Assembly: GCA_949752795.1 (NCBI GenBank)
Contig: OX457058.1
Coordinates: 154,266,353 to 154,330,352, forward strand
Reading direction: 5' to 3'
DNA: 64,000 nt
Origin: Hyperoodon ampullatus
Taxonomy: Eukaryota > Chordata > Mammalia > Artiodactyla > Ziphiidae
Of this stretch, positions 46,115 through 57,489 are shown one piece after another. Position 1 is the stretch's first letter; each line of letters opens with the position of its first letter. Both the position numbers and the translations under genes were made by a program. Below the pieces are notes generated by a model. The model had not been told where the DNA came from. It did no database searches and saw only the letters and a list, made by a program, of their open reading frames with translations.

Positions 46115-46260
46115 GGTGGTTACAGACACAGACAGAGCCTGAGCTCAAATTTTAGCTTTTCCATTTCCCAGACATTTGACTTTGGACTCGTCCTTGGGTT
46201 TGATTTCCTTGTCCTTCACAGGGATGATAACGATCATATCTGCGTCCTTGACTTTTACGT
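46115..46260 (+). repeat. MIR SINE relic
   Basis: Sense MIR: GCCTGAGCTCAAATTTTAGC, CATTTGACTTTGGACTCG, CCTTGTCCTTCACAGGGATG. Confidence 0.75.
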
Positions 46261-46279
46261 GAAATAACGTGACTTTTAC

Positions 46280-46585
46280 TGGATCAGAATGTGTCCCCTT
46301 CTCAGCAAGGCCTTCCCAACACTCTCCTCTTAAAATTACAAGCCTGCCTCCACCCCATCACCCTTTTCCTCTTTCCCCTCTTTATTTTTCTCTAGCACAT
46401 ATCACCATCTTATACACTATTTCAGCTGTTTCCTTTGGTTGTTGGCTGTTTTCCCTCCACTAGAATGTAAGCTCCATGAAGGCAGGGATTTTTTTAAAAC
46501 TCTGTTTCCATGACTTGTCCCCTGCGATTAGAACAGGCACAAACACTCAGAAGATTTTTCTTGAACAAATGGATGAATGGGGATG
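46280..46585 (+). repeat. L2 LINE 3' end
   Basis: CAAGGCCTTCCCAACACTC, TAGCACATATCACCATCTTA, CACTAGAATGTAAGCTCC, ATGAAGGCAGGGATT, and a final TTGAACAAATGGATGAATG: a clear sense L2 terminus. Confidence 0.93.
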
Positions 46586-47754
46586 CGTCAGTGGCCCAGG
46601 TATACTGCTAGGCTGTGATTGTGAGGCACCTGGCATGGGGCCTGGCCCCTGGTTGGCTGGAGGTTGGCTGAAGCTATTGTCTTGTTCCTTTCACTTTGCT
46701 CCGCCCACACCCACACCTCAGGCTTCCCAGTGTCACCCTTCAGAAGCCCTGCTGGGAGCCCACAGAGGGAAGCCTTGGCTGAGACAGACAGCATCGTGAC
46801 CCAGGAGCCGGCCGCTCCAGCTTCTGACCCATCCCACAGGACAACCCCCAGCTGCCAGGCCCTCCCTCCCCTCCTTTCACCCACGCGGGAGGTTGAGTCA
46901 GGACAGAAGACGGGAACAGTGGCCTCAGGCCACCCTCTCACTGCTCAGTCACCCCGATCTGCCCGGGGCTGCCGCAAGAAGGAGCCCCAGGCACAGGGCA
47001 GGCTGAGAGCTGTGCAGGCAGCTCCAGGCAGGGGACCTGGGGACAAGGAGCTGCCCTTTCTGACTGGGGTCCCTCTGCAGGCAGCTGGCGGGCTGTGCGC
47101 TCCCCGGCACCACCTCCTCCACAGGGCCACTTTCACTTTCTATTCTCTCCACCAAAGCAGGACCGGCCAGGCCAGGGGCAGCAGCACCAGCTCGTGGAGA
47201 TAGAGCGAGGGCTGGGGGGGTCAGAAAGACTGGCCCCGGGGGAGAAAGGGGGCTCAGCAGCTTCCTGTGCCCGTACCCCTGAGAGTAAATCCCAGCTAAG
47301 GATACCCCCTTACACTCCCCCGTCAGGGATACTTTCCAGAGCACCGTTGTGATCATGATCTTACTGGAGCCACACTCTGGGGCAGGGGGATGGAGAAGAC
47401 AGGAGTGAAAAATCAAAAGCAGGGAATGTCCTCCAGGCTCAGAGGTGACCGAAACCACAGAACCAGGACACGAACACCTTGTACCGTTTCCATTTTGCCA
47501 GATTTCCTCACTTTAACCTGAGGTCCACCTTTGAACTCTTTGCCCAGCTCAATCCCTGTCCACCTAGGAGGAAACTGAGGCATGTTGGCCTGGCAGGACC
47601 TGGAGTGGAAATGGGGCTGGCACCTCCCAGATGCTCCTGAGGGAAAGGAATTCTCCACTTCTGGATTCCCCAGCAGAGCCAAATGTGTCTCAAGAGAGGA
47701 AGTGACATCTGGAAGCGGGGGGCACCCCGAGCATCAATAACTCTAGAAGAGAAA
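46586..47754. other. GC-rich DNA, no gene recognised
   Basis: Frames up to 179 codons in opposite strands overlap without domains. No confident repeat. Confidence 0.35.
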
Positions 47755-47850
47755 TTGTGTTCATTCTCATTTTCCAGATAGTAAATAACTGGCCTAAAGA
47801 CACAGAGCTAGCAATCGACAGAGAGGGGGAATTCTCAGCCAGGTCTGGAT
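47755..47850 (-). repeat. MIR SINE fragment
   Basis: TTCTCATTTTCCAGATAGTAA, GGCCTAAAGACACAGAGCTA: minus MIR core. Confidence 0.65.
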
Positions 47851-48009
47851 TACTCCAAAGCCTTCCTGCTGGTCTCGGGGCAGTAGCTACCCCTGTAGCT
47901 CGCATCCATAGGCCCTGTTCAGGGACACTCCCCTCAGGCCCTGTCCCTTTACCTGATGGAGTCTCTCCAAGCCTGCCCTTTGAGGTCTTGGGTTCCCTTT
48001 CAGGCCTGC

Positions 48010-48720
48010 CCCTCATCTGCGCACTCATGGATTCAATGTTACTAACTACCGCTTGTCCCAGACACTGATCTAAGGACTGGAGACACAGCGGGGTCACACA
48101 AAACAGAAAAAGTCTTTGCTGTCAGGAAGCTTGTATGGGGACTTCCCTGGTGGCTTAGTGGTTAGGATTCCGGGCTTTCATTGTGGTGGCCCCCGTTCAG
48201 TCCCTGGTTGGGGAAGATCCCGCAAGCCACTCAGTGCAGCCAAAAAAAGAAAAAAAAAAATCTATAGAAGAAGCCTTTATGGAGGGAGGAGTAGACAGAC
48301 AAAAAATACGTAAACAAACAGAAAGATAAATCCAGGTAGCAGTAAATGCCGTGAAGGAAATAAAGCAGAGGAAGTGAGTGGAGAATGAGTGACAGTAGGA
48401 CGGTCAGGGTCGGTCTCTCTGGGGAGGTGAGGGACGTTTACGCAGAGATTAGGGGAGCCAGGCAAAGATGGGGGTGGGGATGAATGCTCTAAGCCCAAAG
48501 TAGGGCTGCCTGCCCAGGACAGCCCCTGTTCACACATGTTGTCCTGGTGTCATTTTTAATAGTGAAATTTAATTTCACTGTCAAGAGTGGCACGTTTGGA
48601 AGATGTTCCTCATGAGGGGTTGAATTTAGTCTCAGTGCAGCGGGAAGCCATTGGAGGAAATCATGTGATTGATGTCTTGAAAAGATCTCACTGGGGCAAA
48701 TTAGCAGGGCAAGAGGGCAG
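48010..48720 (-). repeat. L2 LINE 3' region, split by a SINE
   Basis: CTTGTCCCAGACACTGATCT, GGAGACACAGCGGGGTCACA and GTCTTTGCTGTCAGGAAGC precede the SINE. After it come AGCAGTAAATGCCGTGAAGG and GGGAAGCCATTGGAGGAAAT, in antisense L2 order. Confidence 0.75.
48139..48268 (+). mobile_element. Short tRNA-derived SINE, divergent CHR-related type
   Basis: GGACTTCCCTGGTGGCTTAG head, GTTCAGTCCCTGGTTGGGG B-box region, and an A-rich tail, about 130 bases. The flanks AAGCTTGTATGG (48127-48138) and AAGCCTTTATGG (48270-48281) are a decayed TSD, so it is older than the other CHR copies. Confidence 0.85.
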
Positions 48721-48840
48721 AAGAGCCAGGCCAGGGGCGGCTGCGGCCACCCAGGCATCCGGTCATGTGCCCTCGCGCTAGATTCCAGTGGGGGTCTTAG
48801 GGGGCAGAGAAGGAGCCCAGGGATCACCCCCCCCTTCCCC

Positions 48841-49018
48841 CAGCCAGCCCTGGCCATTTCTGAGACGACCCTCAGGGCCAGGGACCTCTCCCCACCTTTC
48901 CATCATCTGTGCCGGTGGAGCCCAGCCAGCCCCGGCCATTTCTGAGACGACCCTCAGGGCCAGGGACCTCTCCCCACCTTTCCATCATCTGTGCCGGTGG
49001 AGCCCAGCCAGCCCCTGC
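48841..49018. repeat. 82-bp tandem duplication (about 2.2 copies)
   Basis: The unit starts CAGCCAGCCC at 48841, restarts at 48923 and again at 49005, so the period is exactly 82. The two full copies differ at one base (CCTGG versus CCCGG). The third copy is a short stub. The period is not a multiple of three, so frames shift across it. Confidence 0.97.
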
Positions 49019-49119
49019 CTGCCTCCCACCTGCATCCAGCCCCTCCCGGGCCCGGCCAGGCTAGCCCCTCACCGGCCAGGCCCACCCCACCTCCCTGCAG
49101 GAAGCCGGCTGGCAGCCCT

Positions 49120-49330
49120 GCTGCTTGACCTTGAGCTGTAGGTCTGGCGTTTCCAAAGTCAAAGTGAGTCACTTCCTCCCTGGGGCCTCCCCCTGAGCGG
49201 GCAGCTGGCAGCCGCTCCCTGCCCCCTCGCTGGCTGGGGCTGGCGCTGGCACAATGCGCTCTGCATGCTAGATGCTCCCACCCGAACCGCCGCCCCAGGC
49301 TCATTTGTCACCCGCTGCTGACTCAGCACT
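49120..49330 (+). promoter_or_regulatory. Candidate regulatory segment with ERR, AP-1 and MAF sites
   Basis: TGACCTTGA (complement of the ERR/SF-1 TCAAGGTCA) is at 49126-49134, TGAGTCA (AP-1) at 49165-49171, and the perfect 13-bp palindrome TGCTGACTCAGCA (T-MARE, bound by MAF/NRF2 dimers) at 49316-49328. No recognised repeat covers this. Activity is inference. Confidence 0.35.
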
Positions 49331-49409
49331 TCTGGGGAAGACTTTCCTCTTGCCTTAGAGGAGGAGGCCTGGAAATGAGGCGGTTCTGGCGCTTCCTTCC
49401 CTTCCCTCT

Positions 49410-49660
49410 AGGACATGTGTGCGCGTGGGTGTCTGTGTCTCTGTGTGCCTGTGTACGTGAGTCTGAGTGTCACTGGGTCTGTGTGTGTCTCTGATGTGTG
49501 CCAACGTGAGTGTGCCTTTCTGGGTCTGTGTGTGTCTTCTAGGTGTGTGTTTGTGTGTATGTGTGTGTATCCTATAGGTCCTTGTATATGTCTGTGGGTG
49601 TGTGTTGGACTCTGTCTTGTGTGTGTGGGTGTGTGTCTGTCTGTCTGTCCGTGTGAGTGT
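49410..49660 (+). repeat. Imperfect TG/TGTCTG-rich repeat
   Basis: Long degenerate GT-rich stretch with TGTGTGTCT-like units. The Cys/Val-rich 137-codon frame through it is an artefact. Confidence 0.85.
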
Positions 49661-49844
49661 GGGGAGGGGGCTTCCCCATCACATTGCGGGCCTTTCCCCT
49701 CCTCTCTCCTTCAGGCCCAGGATCCTCCCCTCAGACCTCACCCTGACTCCTGCAATGACCCTCACCTTACCCGCCCTGGTGCCCTCAGCCCCATCTGCTG
49801 CCTGCACCCTCCAGCTTCTGTCCTCTAAACACAGGAACTCAGGG

Positions 49845-50120
49845 ATTACAAGCGTGAGCTCTGGAATCAGACAGATCTAGGTTTCAGCCTTGGCTCTGCA
49901 CTTGTCAGCTGAGTGACCTTGACTGAGATTCTTACCTTTTCTGAGCCTCAGTTTCCTCACTTATAAAGTAGAAGTGATCATATCTCCCTAAAAGAGATAA
50001 ATAATCTCGTGATGGAGCCTGGCATACTGCATGCTGCAAAGAGTACCTGCTATTTCTTCCTAAAGCAACTGGCCCAGTGTCAGGCACACAGCCAGGGTCT
50101 AATGAACAGTAGTCAAGAGC
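49845..50120 (+). repeat. MIR SINE relic
   Basis: Long sense MIR: GAGCTCTGGAATCAGACAG, GTTTCAGCCTTGGCTCTGC, GAGCCTCAGTTTCCTCAC, GGAGCCTGGCATACTG. Confidence 0.92.
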
Positions 50121-50444
50121 AAAAGCACTGAGAGGCAGGCTCCTTGGCCACTGGGGAAGGGAAGGGTGTGGGAGATGGTGACCTGGATTGGGAGCTGGGC
50201 AGGAGCTGTGTGCATGACAGCTAAAGCAAGGAAAGACAAGTGGTGACCTGATTTAGTGCTGCCTGGGGCAGCCAAGGAAGCAAGGGAGGAAATCGAAGGC
50301 CAGCGCCTTGGAGCTGCCCTGCCCTAATCTTCCCCAAACTGAGTGCTACTTGACACCCAGCTCCAGCGAGCGTCCAAGGGGAGCAGCAGAACTCCTCCCC
50401 ACACCCCACCCCCAGAGCAGCCCTCCTGTTGTGTCCCTGGGAGA
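50121..50444. other. Single-copy DNA, nothing recognised
   Basis: Short opposed frames only. Confidence 0.35.
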
Positions 50445-50620
50445 CCACTCACATGCATTTGTTTAGATCTTCTTAACAACCCTGTGAAAGAGATTCTTGC
50501 ATCCCCATTTTGCAGCTGGGAAAACTGAGACTCTAGGAGGTTAAGTTCCAAGATCACAGTGCTGACCTGTGGCAGAGAGAACCCTGGCATTCCAATTCCC
50601 AGTCCAGGACTCCCTGGATG
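50445..50620 (-). repeat. MIR SINE relic
   Basis: TCTTCTTAACAACCCTGTGA, CCCATTTTGCAGCTGGGAAA, GAGGTTAAGTTCC: minus MIR. It lies 325 bases from the sense MIR, forming an inverted pair. Confidence 0.85.
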
Positions 50621-51084
50621 TCTACACCATCTGCCCTCTTCCCGCGCACACAGATATATGCCAGCTCACACTTCGGAGGGCCCTCCCTCCCCACCCTCAA
50701 GCACCCACATAGGCTGGCACCACACTCTCCCTAGCACTAGCTCCTGCAGCAAATTCCTCCCAGGGCCAGCCAGTTCCTGCTCCCCTTTGTTAAAGGTAGA
50801 CTTTCTTCAGAAAGGTGAATATTTATTGTCTCAAGGCCTGCAGTGTTGATTCTCACTCCATCTTATTGCTATGTCCAGCAGGAAAAAGGAAAACCAGCTT
50901 GGGATCGGGACACTGGGCCTGCTTCCGGTGGCAGGAACACTTCAGAGTTGCTGCCTAGGCTTGGTCCTGGAATCAGAGGGTGAGAGGTGGAACCAGCTGG
51001 CGGGCAACCCAGGGATCCAGGCAGTGAGAATAGTGAAAGAGTGGGGGCTTGGAGGGCAAGGGACCCCAGTTCATGCCTCTGGTG
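50621..51084. other. Single-copy DNA, nothing recognised
   Basis: No repeat, gene or motif of note. Confidence 0.35.
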
Positions 51085-51200
51085 TCATGAACTCACAGTT
51101 AACTAGCTGTGTGGTCTCGAGCAAGTCACTACCCCTCTCTGGGCCTGAGTGCTCACAGCTGTGAAATGAGGGAGGTTGCTTTCGGGTTTCTTCCAGCTCA
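51085..51200 (+). repeat. MIR SINE fragment
   Basis: TAACTAGCTGTGTGGTCTCG, AGCAAGTCACTACCCCTCTC, GTGAAATGAGGGAGG: sense MIR core. Confidence 0.82.
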
Positions 51201-52344
51201 CACACAGTCCCAGAGGCTACTAGACCTCCATCATGGCTAGGTCAATACTATCAGATGCTACCAAAGACATAGATACCAGGAGACACTACGACCACCACAC
51301 ACTCTGACCCCGCCCTGCCTCCTACTTTCCCTGGGAAACCAGCAGACAACGGGCCATGTGGGCAGAAGGAGACAGCATTAGGGGTCTGGGTGCCTGGAGG
51401 TGGGACTTACAAAAAGCCCAAAGGAGAAACGAGCACCAGAGAGCTTCTTTTGCTCCTGACCGGCCCTTCCGGCTCCAGGGAATCCAGCACCAAGATGGAG
51501 ACGGGACGCCAATGCTCTGCTCAGCTCAGGCCTGCATCTGCAGGCGAGGCCAGGAGTCATTTCCGCTTTGGGGGCCTGTGACTCGTGGGGAGAAAAGGGA
51601 TGATAAGCATCTCCAGCCTTCCTGATTCACAGGGTTATCCGAGCATGAGGTAGGGCCCCTTGCAAAGCAGACATGCCCATTTCTGTCCAGACACAGTTCG
51701 GGCGGGCAGTGGGCGGCTGCAGCCTGTCCTTACATGGGGCTGAAGGGGCCCAGCCACCCAGTGACTCACTCACTTACCCAGCCAGCTAAAACCCAGGCCC
51801 CACCCTTCCCTTCTTCTGCTATCCACAAAAGCCCCTTAACATAGCACTCTTGTCACATGGAGACTAAGGTAGGGAAAGGTTGGCAGATGACAACCAAAGG
51901 CAAAGAAAACAAGAAGTCATGTGATCACTTACCCAACTCAAGATCCACCTACCTCTGAGCTTCCTGGTGTGTGATTTTATTAACCAACCCCTTACTATTT
52001 AAGTTGCTTGAGTTAAGTATTTTATTTTTGCTGTATTCTTGCAGCCCAGAGCAGCCCGCTCGCCGCTGCCCCCGCCCAATACGAACCTGGTGGGCCTCCT
52101 GGGAGTGTTTTCCTTATCTCAGACACTCTGCTAGTAACAGGGCTCCTTGCCTATCCTAGAGGTGCCTGAGAGTCCGGGGGGCTCAGAGGAACAGATGAAG
52201 GTGGTGACTTTTAGGACTGCAGGTCTGGTCGAGGGTGTATTAGGAAGTAGAACATGGAGAGAGGACCTCAGCAGGAAAATTGACAAATTCCAGCTGTCAG
52301 GGGTTGAAGACCCTGCAGAGTGAAGAACTGACATCCCCAGAGCA
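51201..52344. other. Single-copy DNA, no gene recognised
   Basis: No supported coding unit or repeat; short frames only. Confidence 0.35.
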
Positions 52345-52590
52345 ACTGTGGCTTGAGACCCACTAGTGGATCATGAAATCCGTTTCGTGGATTGCACCCA
52401 GAATTTTTTTAAAAAAGAATAGAAAGGAAAAACATAAACGTGGGTTACATATGGGAAAAAGGAAAGTATAGTTTCCGTACAGCTTGTTTCAGTGTATATA
52501 AACACTCATCTGAGTAACGGGTTGAGATGCGAAATGCATTTCTCACCGAGGGTGTTGGTTTTGAAAGTTTGGAAGCCACTGCCCTGGAAA
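52345..52590. repeat. hAT-type DNA transposon relic
   Basis: CTTGAGACCCACTAGTGGATC, GTGGATTGCACCCAGAATTT, an A-rich interior, and TTTGGAAGCCACTGCCC resemble non-autonomous hAT relics. Family uncertain. Confidence 0.45.
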
Positions 52591-53504
52591 CAAAGGCGTG
52601 GAGCCCATAGGGCGCCCTTTGTGTGTATGAGGGGCAGGGGTCTCTTTGTCCTGACGTTTGATTCCAGCCTCCCCAGGTGTCTGGGGGGGAGCAGTTGACC
52701 CCCACTTTCCTAAGCATAGAAGGAGGCATCCCCTTTACACCACGCTGCGCTTTTTTTGCTGCTTTCCTTAGCAGGAGGGGAGAAGTAGGGCTTTTACTCA
52801 GATTCTCCATCTCCAGAATGTTTTCATGTTTCCCAAGAAACTCCACTGGGCAAGTTGGTCAAGATCTTTGGATACAAGGTCATTTCAGAGCCTTCTCAGT
52901 GGCAAGCGCCAACCTATCCCATTCCTTGTCCTAAGAACCTGCTGAGAGGCAGAGGCCAGCCACCGAGGAGGTCAGGACGTCTGGCCCCTCGGGAAGTCTT
53001 TCCTCAGATGCCCTCCCCTCCCATTTCCATAATTTGGCAGACTCTTGAACGTAGTGGGGCGGGACAGAGAAAAAACTAGAAAGCTCAACTTCTGCCACCA
53101 GGGCCGGAAGCCCTACTGTGGCCCCAGCTGGTGGTTAGCCCCTGTTTGTCATTTTGCAAATCTGGTCTACCCACCTCCAGTGAAAACTCCCAGCATCACC
53201 CCAGGGGGCCGTGACTAATTACAAAACACATTTTCTCTCTTTTTCGTTCGGCTCACTTCCCCGCCCACAGTGCCTCCCCGCACTAGCCCCAGCTCTCTCG
53301 CTAGACTGGGTTGAATGAACTCTTGGCCTGGCCCCTCCTCGCCAGACTGCACCCTCTGGGGTTCTTTCCTCTCGCTCGGCTCTCCTTTCACTTTCTAGTC
53401 ACTCACTCTCCCTTGGCTTCTTCCCCTGGAGCCCTGGCCCTTTCTATACGCGGGGGTCACTGCTGAAGCCCTGAGCTGCACCCAATTCGTCAGGTTTTGA
53501 TTCC
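52591..53504. other. Single-copy DNA, no gene recognised
   Basis: No recognised repeat or coding unit. Confidence 0.35.
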
Positions 53505-54100
53505 ACGCCAGTCAACAAATATTTATCCAACGCGTTCTGTTCCAGTCTTCAAGTAAGCAATGATAGCGACCCAGGCAAGGTTCCTGCACACACAGCTTCT
53601 AGAAGCCTGGTGATACAGAGACACAATCAACTGATTAGAAACAGTGCACTACAGCTTGATCCATGGTGCTAGTGAGGCCGTGGAGAGGGACAGCTAAGCC
53701 ATCCTGGGGCAGCCCGGGAGGGCTCCCTGGAGGGGAAGAAGTCTGCACTGAGGCCTGAAAGGCTTGGAGTTGGCCGTTAGCCAGAGGAAGAAAGGGAGGA
53801 GTCGTTCCAGGCCAAGGGAACAGCCTGTGAACGGTGGCCTGTTGGTGAGGCTGGCTGGAGCCCACCGAGTGGGGGGTAGTGAGAGGAGGTGGGGTCCCCA
53901 AAGGCAGGAAGGAGGCAGATGTGAAAGGACCTTGAAAGCTTGCTAAGCTATCTGGATTCGGTCCTGAGGGTGATGGGGAGCCACTGAAGGGTCTTAAGCC
54001 AGAGTGACACAATTGCACAGACAGGGTTAGAGGGCAAGACTGGACACGGAGAGGTGGGTCAGGATCGGGTAGCTGCAATGGGAGGAAGCGGATGGACGTG
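53505..54100 (-). repeat. L2 LINE 3' region
   Basis: Antisense L2 from AACAAATATTTATCCAACGC through GGGAGGGCTCCCTGGAGGGG, AGGCCTGAAAGGCTTGGAG, CCAAGGGAACAGCCTGTG, to GGGGAGCCACTGAAGGGTCT. The 178-codon minus frame here is L2 shadow. Confidence 0.85.
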
Positions 54101-55194
54101 AGCCATACTGAGGACACAGGGTTGATTGGGTACTGGAGGTTGGGGAAAGGAAGCAGGCAGGGGTGACCCACAGTTCCTGCATAAATGGGGGTCCTCTCTG
54201 TTCCCTACAGGAGGAAGAGGTTGGTGGTGGGGGGAGGGCATGAGGGGTTGCATGACAAGGTTCTGGACAGCTTGAATTCCATGTGCCTGCGGGACACTAA
54301 GCTATTGGCTACAGTGTTCTGTGCCCCTGAACGGGGGCCTGGGGCAGAGTTCTAGACTGGCCGCCACCTATGTGCAGTGGTAATGGAAGGCAAGGTGAGG
54401 TGCAGTGTGAGAAGACGTGAAGATGTGAGGGCCTACAGTAGAGAAGCCACTGGCAGAGGATGACATGACACCAGCAAAGCACCGGAGAAGGAGAGGCAGG
54501 AGGACAACTCAGGGTGGGTCGGGGCAAACCCGATGCTTCCAGGAGAGGGATGCGGTCTGGGCGTGGCGTGCTGCTGAGAGGGCAGGAAGAGGAGGCCAGC
54601 AAAGCGTCCATGAGATGGAGGGCCGTTTTTGTAGTGACAGCAGTTTTGGTGATGGTGGCAGAGGAGAGTGACAGATAGCAGTTTGGTTTTGAGGTTGGGG
54701 AATGGCAGGTAGGGAAGGGAGCGTCCTGGGGCTAGGCCAGCTCAGCAAGGCCTCATAGGCCCCCAATATCCTCTTAATCTTCCAGTAAAGTGTCATTAAA
54801 ATGTCTTTACGTTTCTTAAGAGATTATTTCTTATTTTGTGCCCAAACCTGTGACCCCTGGAGGCCACATGGAACTTGACAGGTCCTTGTCCCCCTCCCCC
54901 CATTCCAGAGCCAGTCCAGAAAGTATTTACCAGTATCCCTCAGTCTCCTGTTCCCCAGATTAAACACTCCCATTTCTCTGCGTTCTTCTTTCTCTATTCT
55001 CGGGCCTGTTTCCGCCACGGGTTGCTCTCTTCTCACCACAATCCAGCTTGTTTGCTCTTAGAATCGTGCCCAGATCCGAACACCGCCCACCTGGGTATGT
55101 TCTGCTAGCATGCAGGGTGGGACCGTCACCTCCCTCTTTCTAGACACCATTTTCTGGAAAGCTGCCTCTCCCAGGGTGCACTACCCTCAATCAT
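54101..55194. other. Mostly single-copy DNA, no gene recognised
   Basis: May include further decayed L2. No coding unit supported. Confidence 0.35.
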
Positions 55195-55330
55195 AGATCT
55201 AACTCCAAGACTGGAAAAGAAGCTGAGATTCTTTGAGACCTAGACTAGAGTTCAATGCCTTAATTTGATAGATACAGAAACTGAGTACAGCTAAGGCCAC
55301 AGAGGTAGGAATTGGCAGGTGAACAATCAG
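55195..55330 (-). repeat. MIR SINE relic (weak)
   Basis: TAATTTGATAGATACAGAAACT, GAGTACAGCTAAGGCCACAG fits a diverged minus MIR. Confidence 0.5.
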
Positions 55331-55559
55331 AGCCACCGGCCCATGTGGTGGGCAGCAATGGCCCAGGGTAAGCTTGTAGCCTTGGTTGTGGTGGCAGCAG
55401 CAACAGTGACTGCGTGTGGCAGGGCATCACTCCAGGAGCTGTCAGTGGGAGCATATACTGGTAGAAACATTTTGGGGGGTATCAAAAATAATTCAATCCA
55501 AAAAAAATACAGGGCTGTTTATAGATAAATTTTTAAGGATGTTGTACCAGCAATGGCTA

Positions 55560-56000
55560 ATTATTCCATAATATATTTTCTCCTCTTCTTCTTTTAGCAA
55601 TAGAGCCCCCCAACTTTTAGTGGGGCACATCCTACTCAGTATAAAGATTACATTTCCAGCGAGGTGTCGCCATGTGATCAAGTTCTGGCCAGTGGGTGTG
55701 GGCAAAAGTGATGTGCAGTTTGTGGGTTATGTGCTTGGAGGGAAGGGATCTTCCATTTTCCCTCTCCTCCACTTCCGATGGCTGGAATGTGGACCCGGAA
55801 GGTATGGTGTTGAGTCTTCTATCAGCCACATAGGCAAGGGCTTCAAGATAAAGGAAATTTGCCTCCCTGACAAAGCAGAGCCGCCCTGTCCGCCACAAAC
55901 TGCTTAAACACCTGCTGAAATCAGAGAGATAACTTCTGGCTCGTTTAAGCGCCTGTTACTGTGCGTCTTTGTGAAAGAACTGCATCCTAACTAATACAGA
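55560..56000 (+). repeat. Ancient interspersed repeat, family not named
   Basis: CGCCATGTGATCAAGTTCTG, GGCCAGTGGGTGTGGGCAAA, GAAGGGATCTTCCATTTTCC, then TTTAAGCGCCTGTTACTGTG and the CATCCTAACTAATACA end. I recognise this as a known mammalian repeat style but cannot name it. Confidence 0.55.
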
Positions 56001-56004
56001 TGTT

Positions 56005-56871
56005 CATTTCAACATTGTTCATAAGTTTTTTTTTTAATGGAAATGCCTGAATGTCCATCAGAGAGAGAGTAAGTAAGGGAGCCATGGTAACTCCACACAA
56101 TTAAGTACATGAAGTCATTTAAAAAAGAATGAAATAGATGTATGTATAGGAACTATGTTCCTGATAAAATATTAAAATGAAAAATGCAAGTGATAGGACA
56201 ATGTAGAACATGCTATGGCTTGCTGGGTTTCCGGGGCAAGTCACTTCCTCCCTCTCCTGTAGAAGCTACAGGGGACACATTCTGCCTTGCCTTGGGTGGT
56301 GTGGTTTGAGGGTGGATGTGGCTGTGGCAGCCTTTTTGTTCCACGAGGGAAGACCGTAGAGTTGGTGAAGGGGGGAGGGGAGCAAATACTGAGTGGAGTC
56401 TAAAGAGAAAGTCCACCGATCAAAGGACAAAAAAGAGTCAGAGAACCAGGTCTCTGAGGATACTGAGTGGCTGGATAAAGCCTGAATGGAAGTCAGCTTT
56501 GGATCTGGACTTGTGCAGTTACGGAGCCTTCAAACTCCACTTGTTTATTGGTTTAAGTCCATTTTAGCTAGGTTTGCTTTTGCTTTATAAAGATGACTCT
56601 TAGGATATTTATTATAGCTGATTAATAAACAAAATATTTTTAAATCTCAGTTTCCTTAAAAACAGAGTAAAGAAGTGACGGGGGCTTCCCTGGTGGTGCA
56701 ATGGTTGAGAGTCTGCCTGCCAATGCAGGGGACGCAGGTTTGTGCCCCGGTCCGGGAGGATCCTACATGCCGCGGAGCGGCTGGGCCCATGGGCCATGGT
56801 CGCTGACCCTGCGCGTCCGGAGCCTGTGCTCCGCAACGGGAGAGGCCACAGCAGTGAGAGGCCCGCGTACC

Positions 56872-56905
<34 letters not shown>

Positions 56906-57270
56906 AGTGATGGTACTTCTAACCATGAAATTCTACGCAGCCAAAATTAAAAAAAACAACAACACTGTATGTCCTGATATAAAAAGATATATGCAAGATA
57001 TTTCATTAAGTGAAAAAAAGTGAAGATTATGTAAAGTGTGCTACCATTTGTGTGAGAAAAAAATAACATGTAAATGAATATGGTTCTAAAAATGCTTGAA
57101 ATATCTCTTGAAGGATACTCAAGAAATTGATAACAACAAGAACCTAAACAGCTAGGAAACTGAGAAGAGAAGGATGCTTATTTTTCACTGTCTACCCTCC
57201 TTTACTCTTTGAATTTTATACCCTGGACCTGTTCAGAAAATAAAGTTTTTAAAAATTTAAAAAGAAGAAG
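56005..57270 (+). repeat. L1-like (HAL1/L1ME type) 3' fragments, split by a SINE
   Basis: CCATCAGAGAGAGAGTAAGT and TTAAAAAAGAATGAAATAG, then after the SINE AAGATATTTCATTAAGTGAA, GTGCTACCATTTGTGTGAG, ATCTCTTGAAGGATACTCAA and GGACCTGTTCAGAAAATAAA: an old LINE 3' region in order. The middle (56215-56600) may be single-copy. Confidence 0.6.
56682..56900 (+). mobile_element. CHR-type tRNA-derived SINE
   Basis: Near-consensus with an A-run of about 29. TSD AAAGAAGTGACGG (56669-56681) and AAAGAAGTGATGG (56901-56913), one mismatch. Confidence 0.95.
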
Positions 57271-57339
57271 ACTCCTAAGTGATAGAGTGAGCACACGGGA
57301 ATTTTATAATTGTCAAATGTACCTGCATGCGCATGCAAG

Positions 57340-57430
57340 TCGTGTGTCTAGATGTTCCTAAAAGTCTGGAATGATATGCACCAAACTGTTAATAGCGGTT
57401 ACCCCGAGGAAGAGGAATTGGAACGTGTGT
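57340..57430 (+). repeat. L1-like 3' fragment
   Basis: GTCTGGAATGATATGCACCA, AACTGTTAATAGCGGTTACC, AGGAAGAGGAATTGG match the same old LINE 3' consensus. Confidence 0.55.
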
Positions 57431-57489
57431 GTGGAGGTGCAGGGGTGTGCATGCAGCGGGGGATAGCTTATCAACTGGACACTCACCCC

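Noticed and set aside
45524..46267. 247-codon open frame
   Set aside because: It begins in a MIR and ends in another MIR; the middle has equally open frames in two other phases.
49415..49828. 137-codon Cys-rich frame resembling a cysteine-repeat protein
   Set aside because: It is the reading of a degenerate TG/TCTG repeat and then unrelated sequence.
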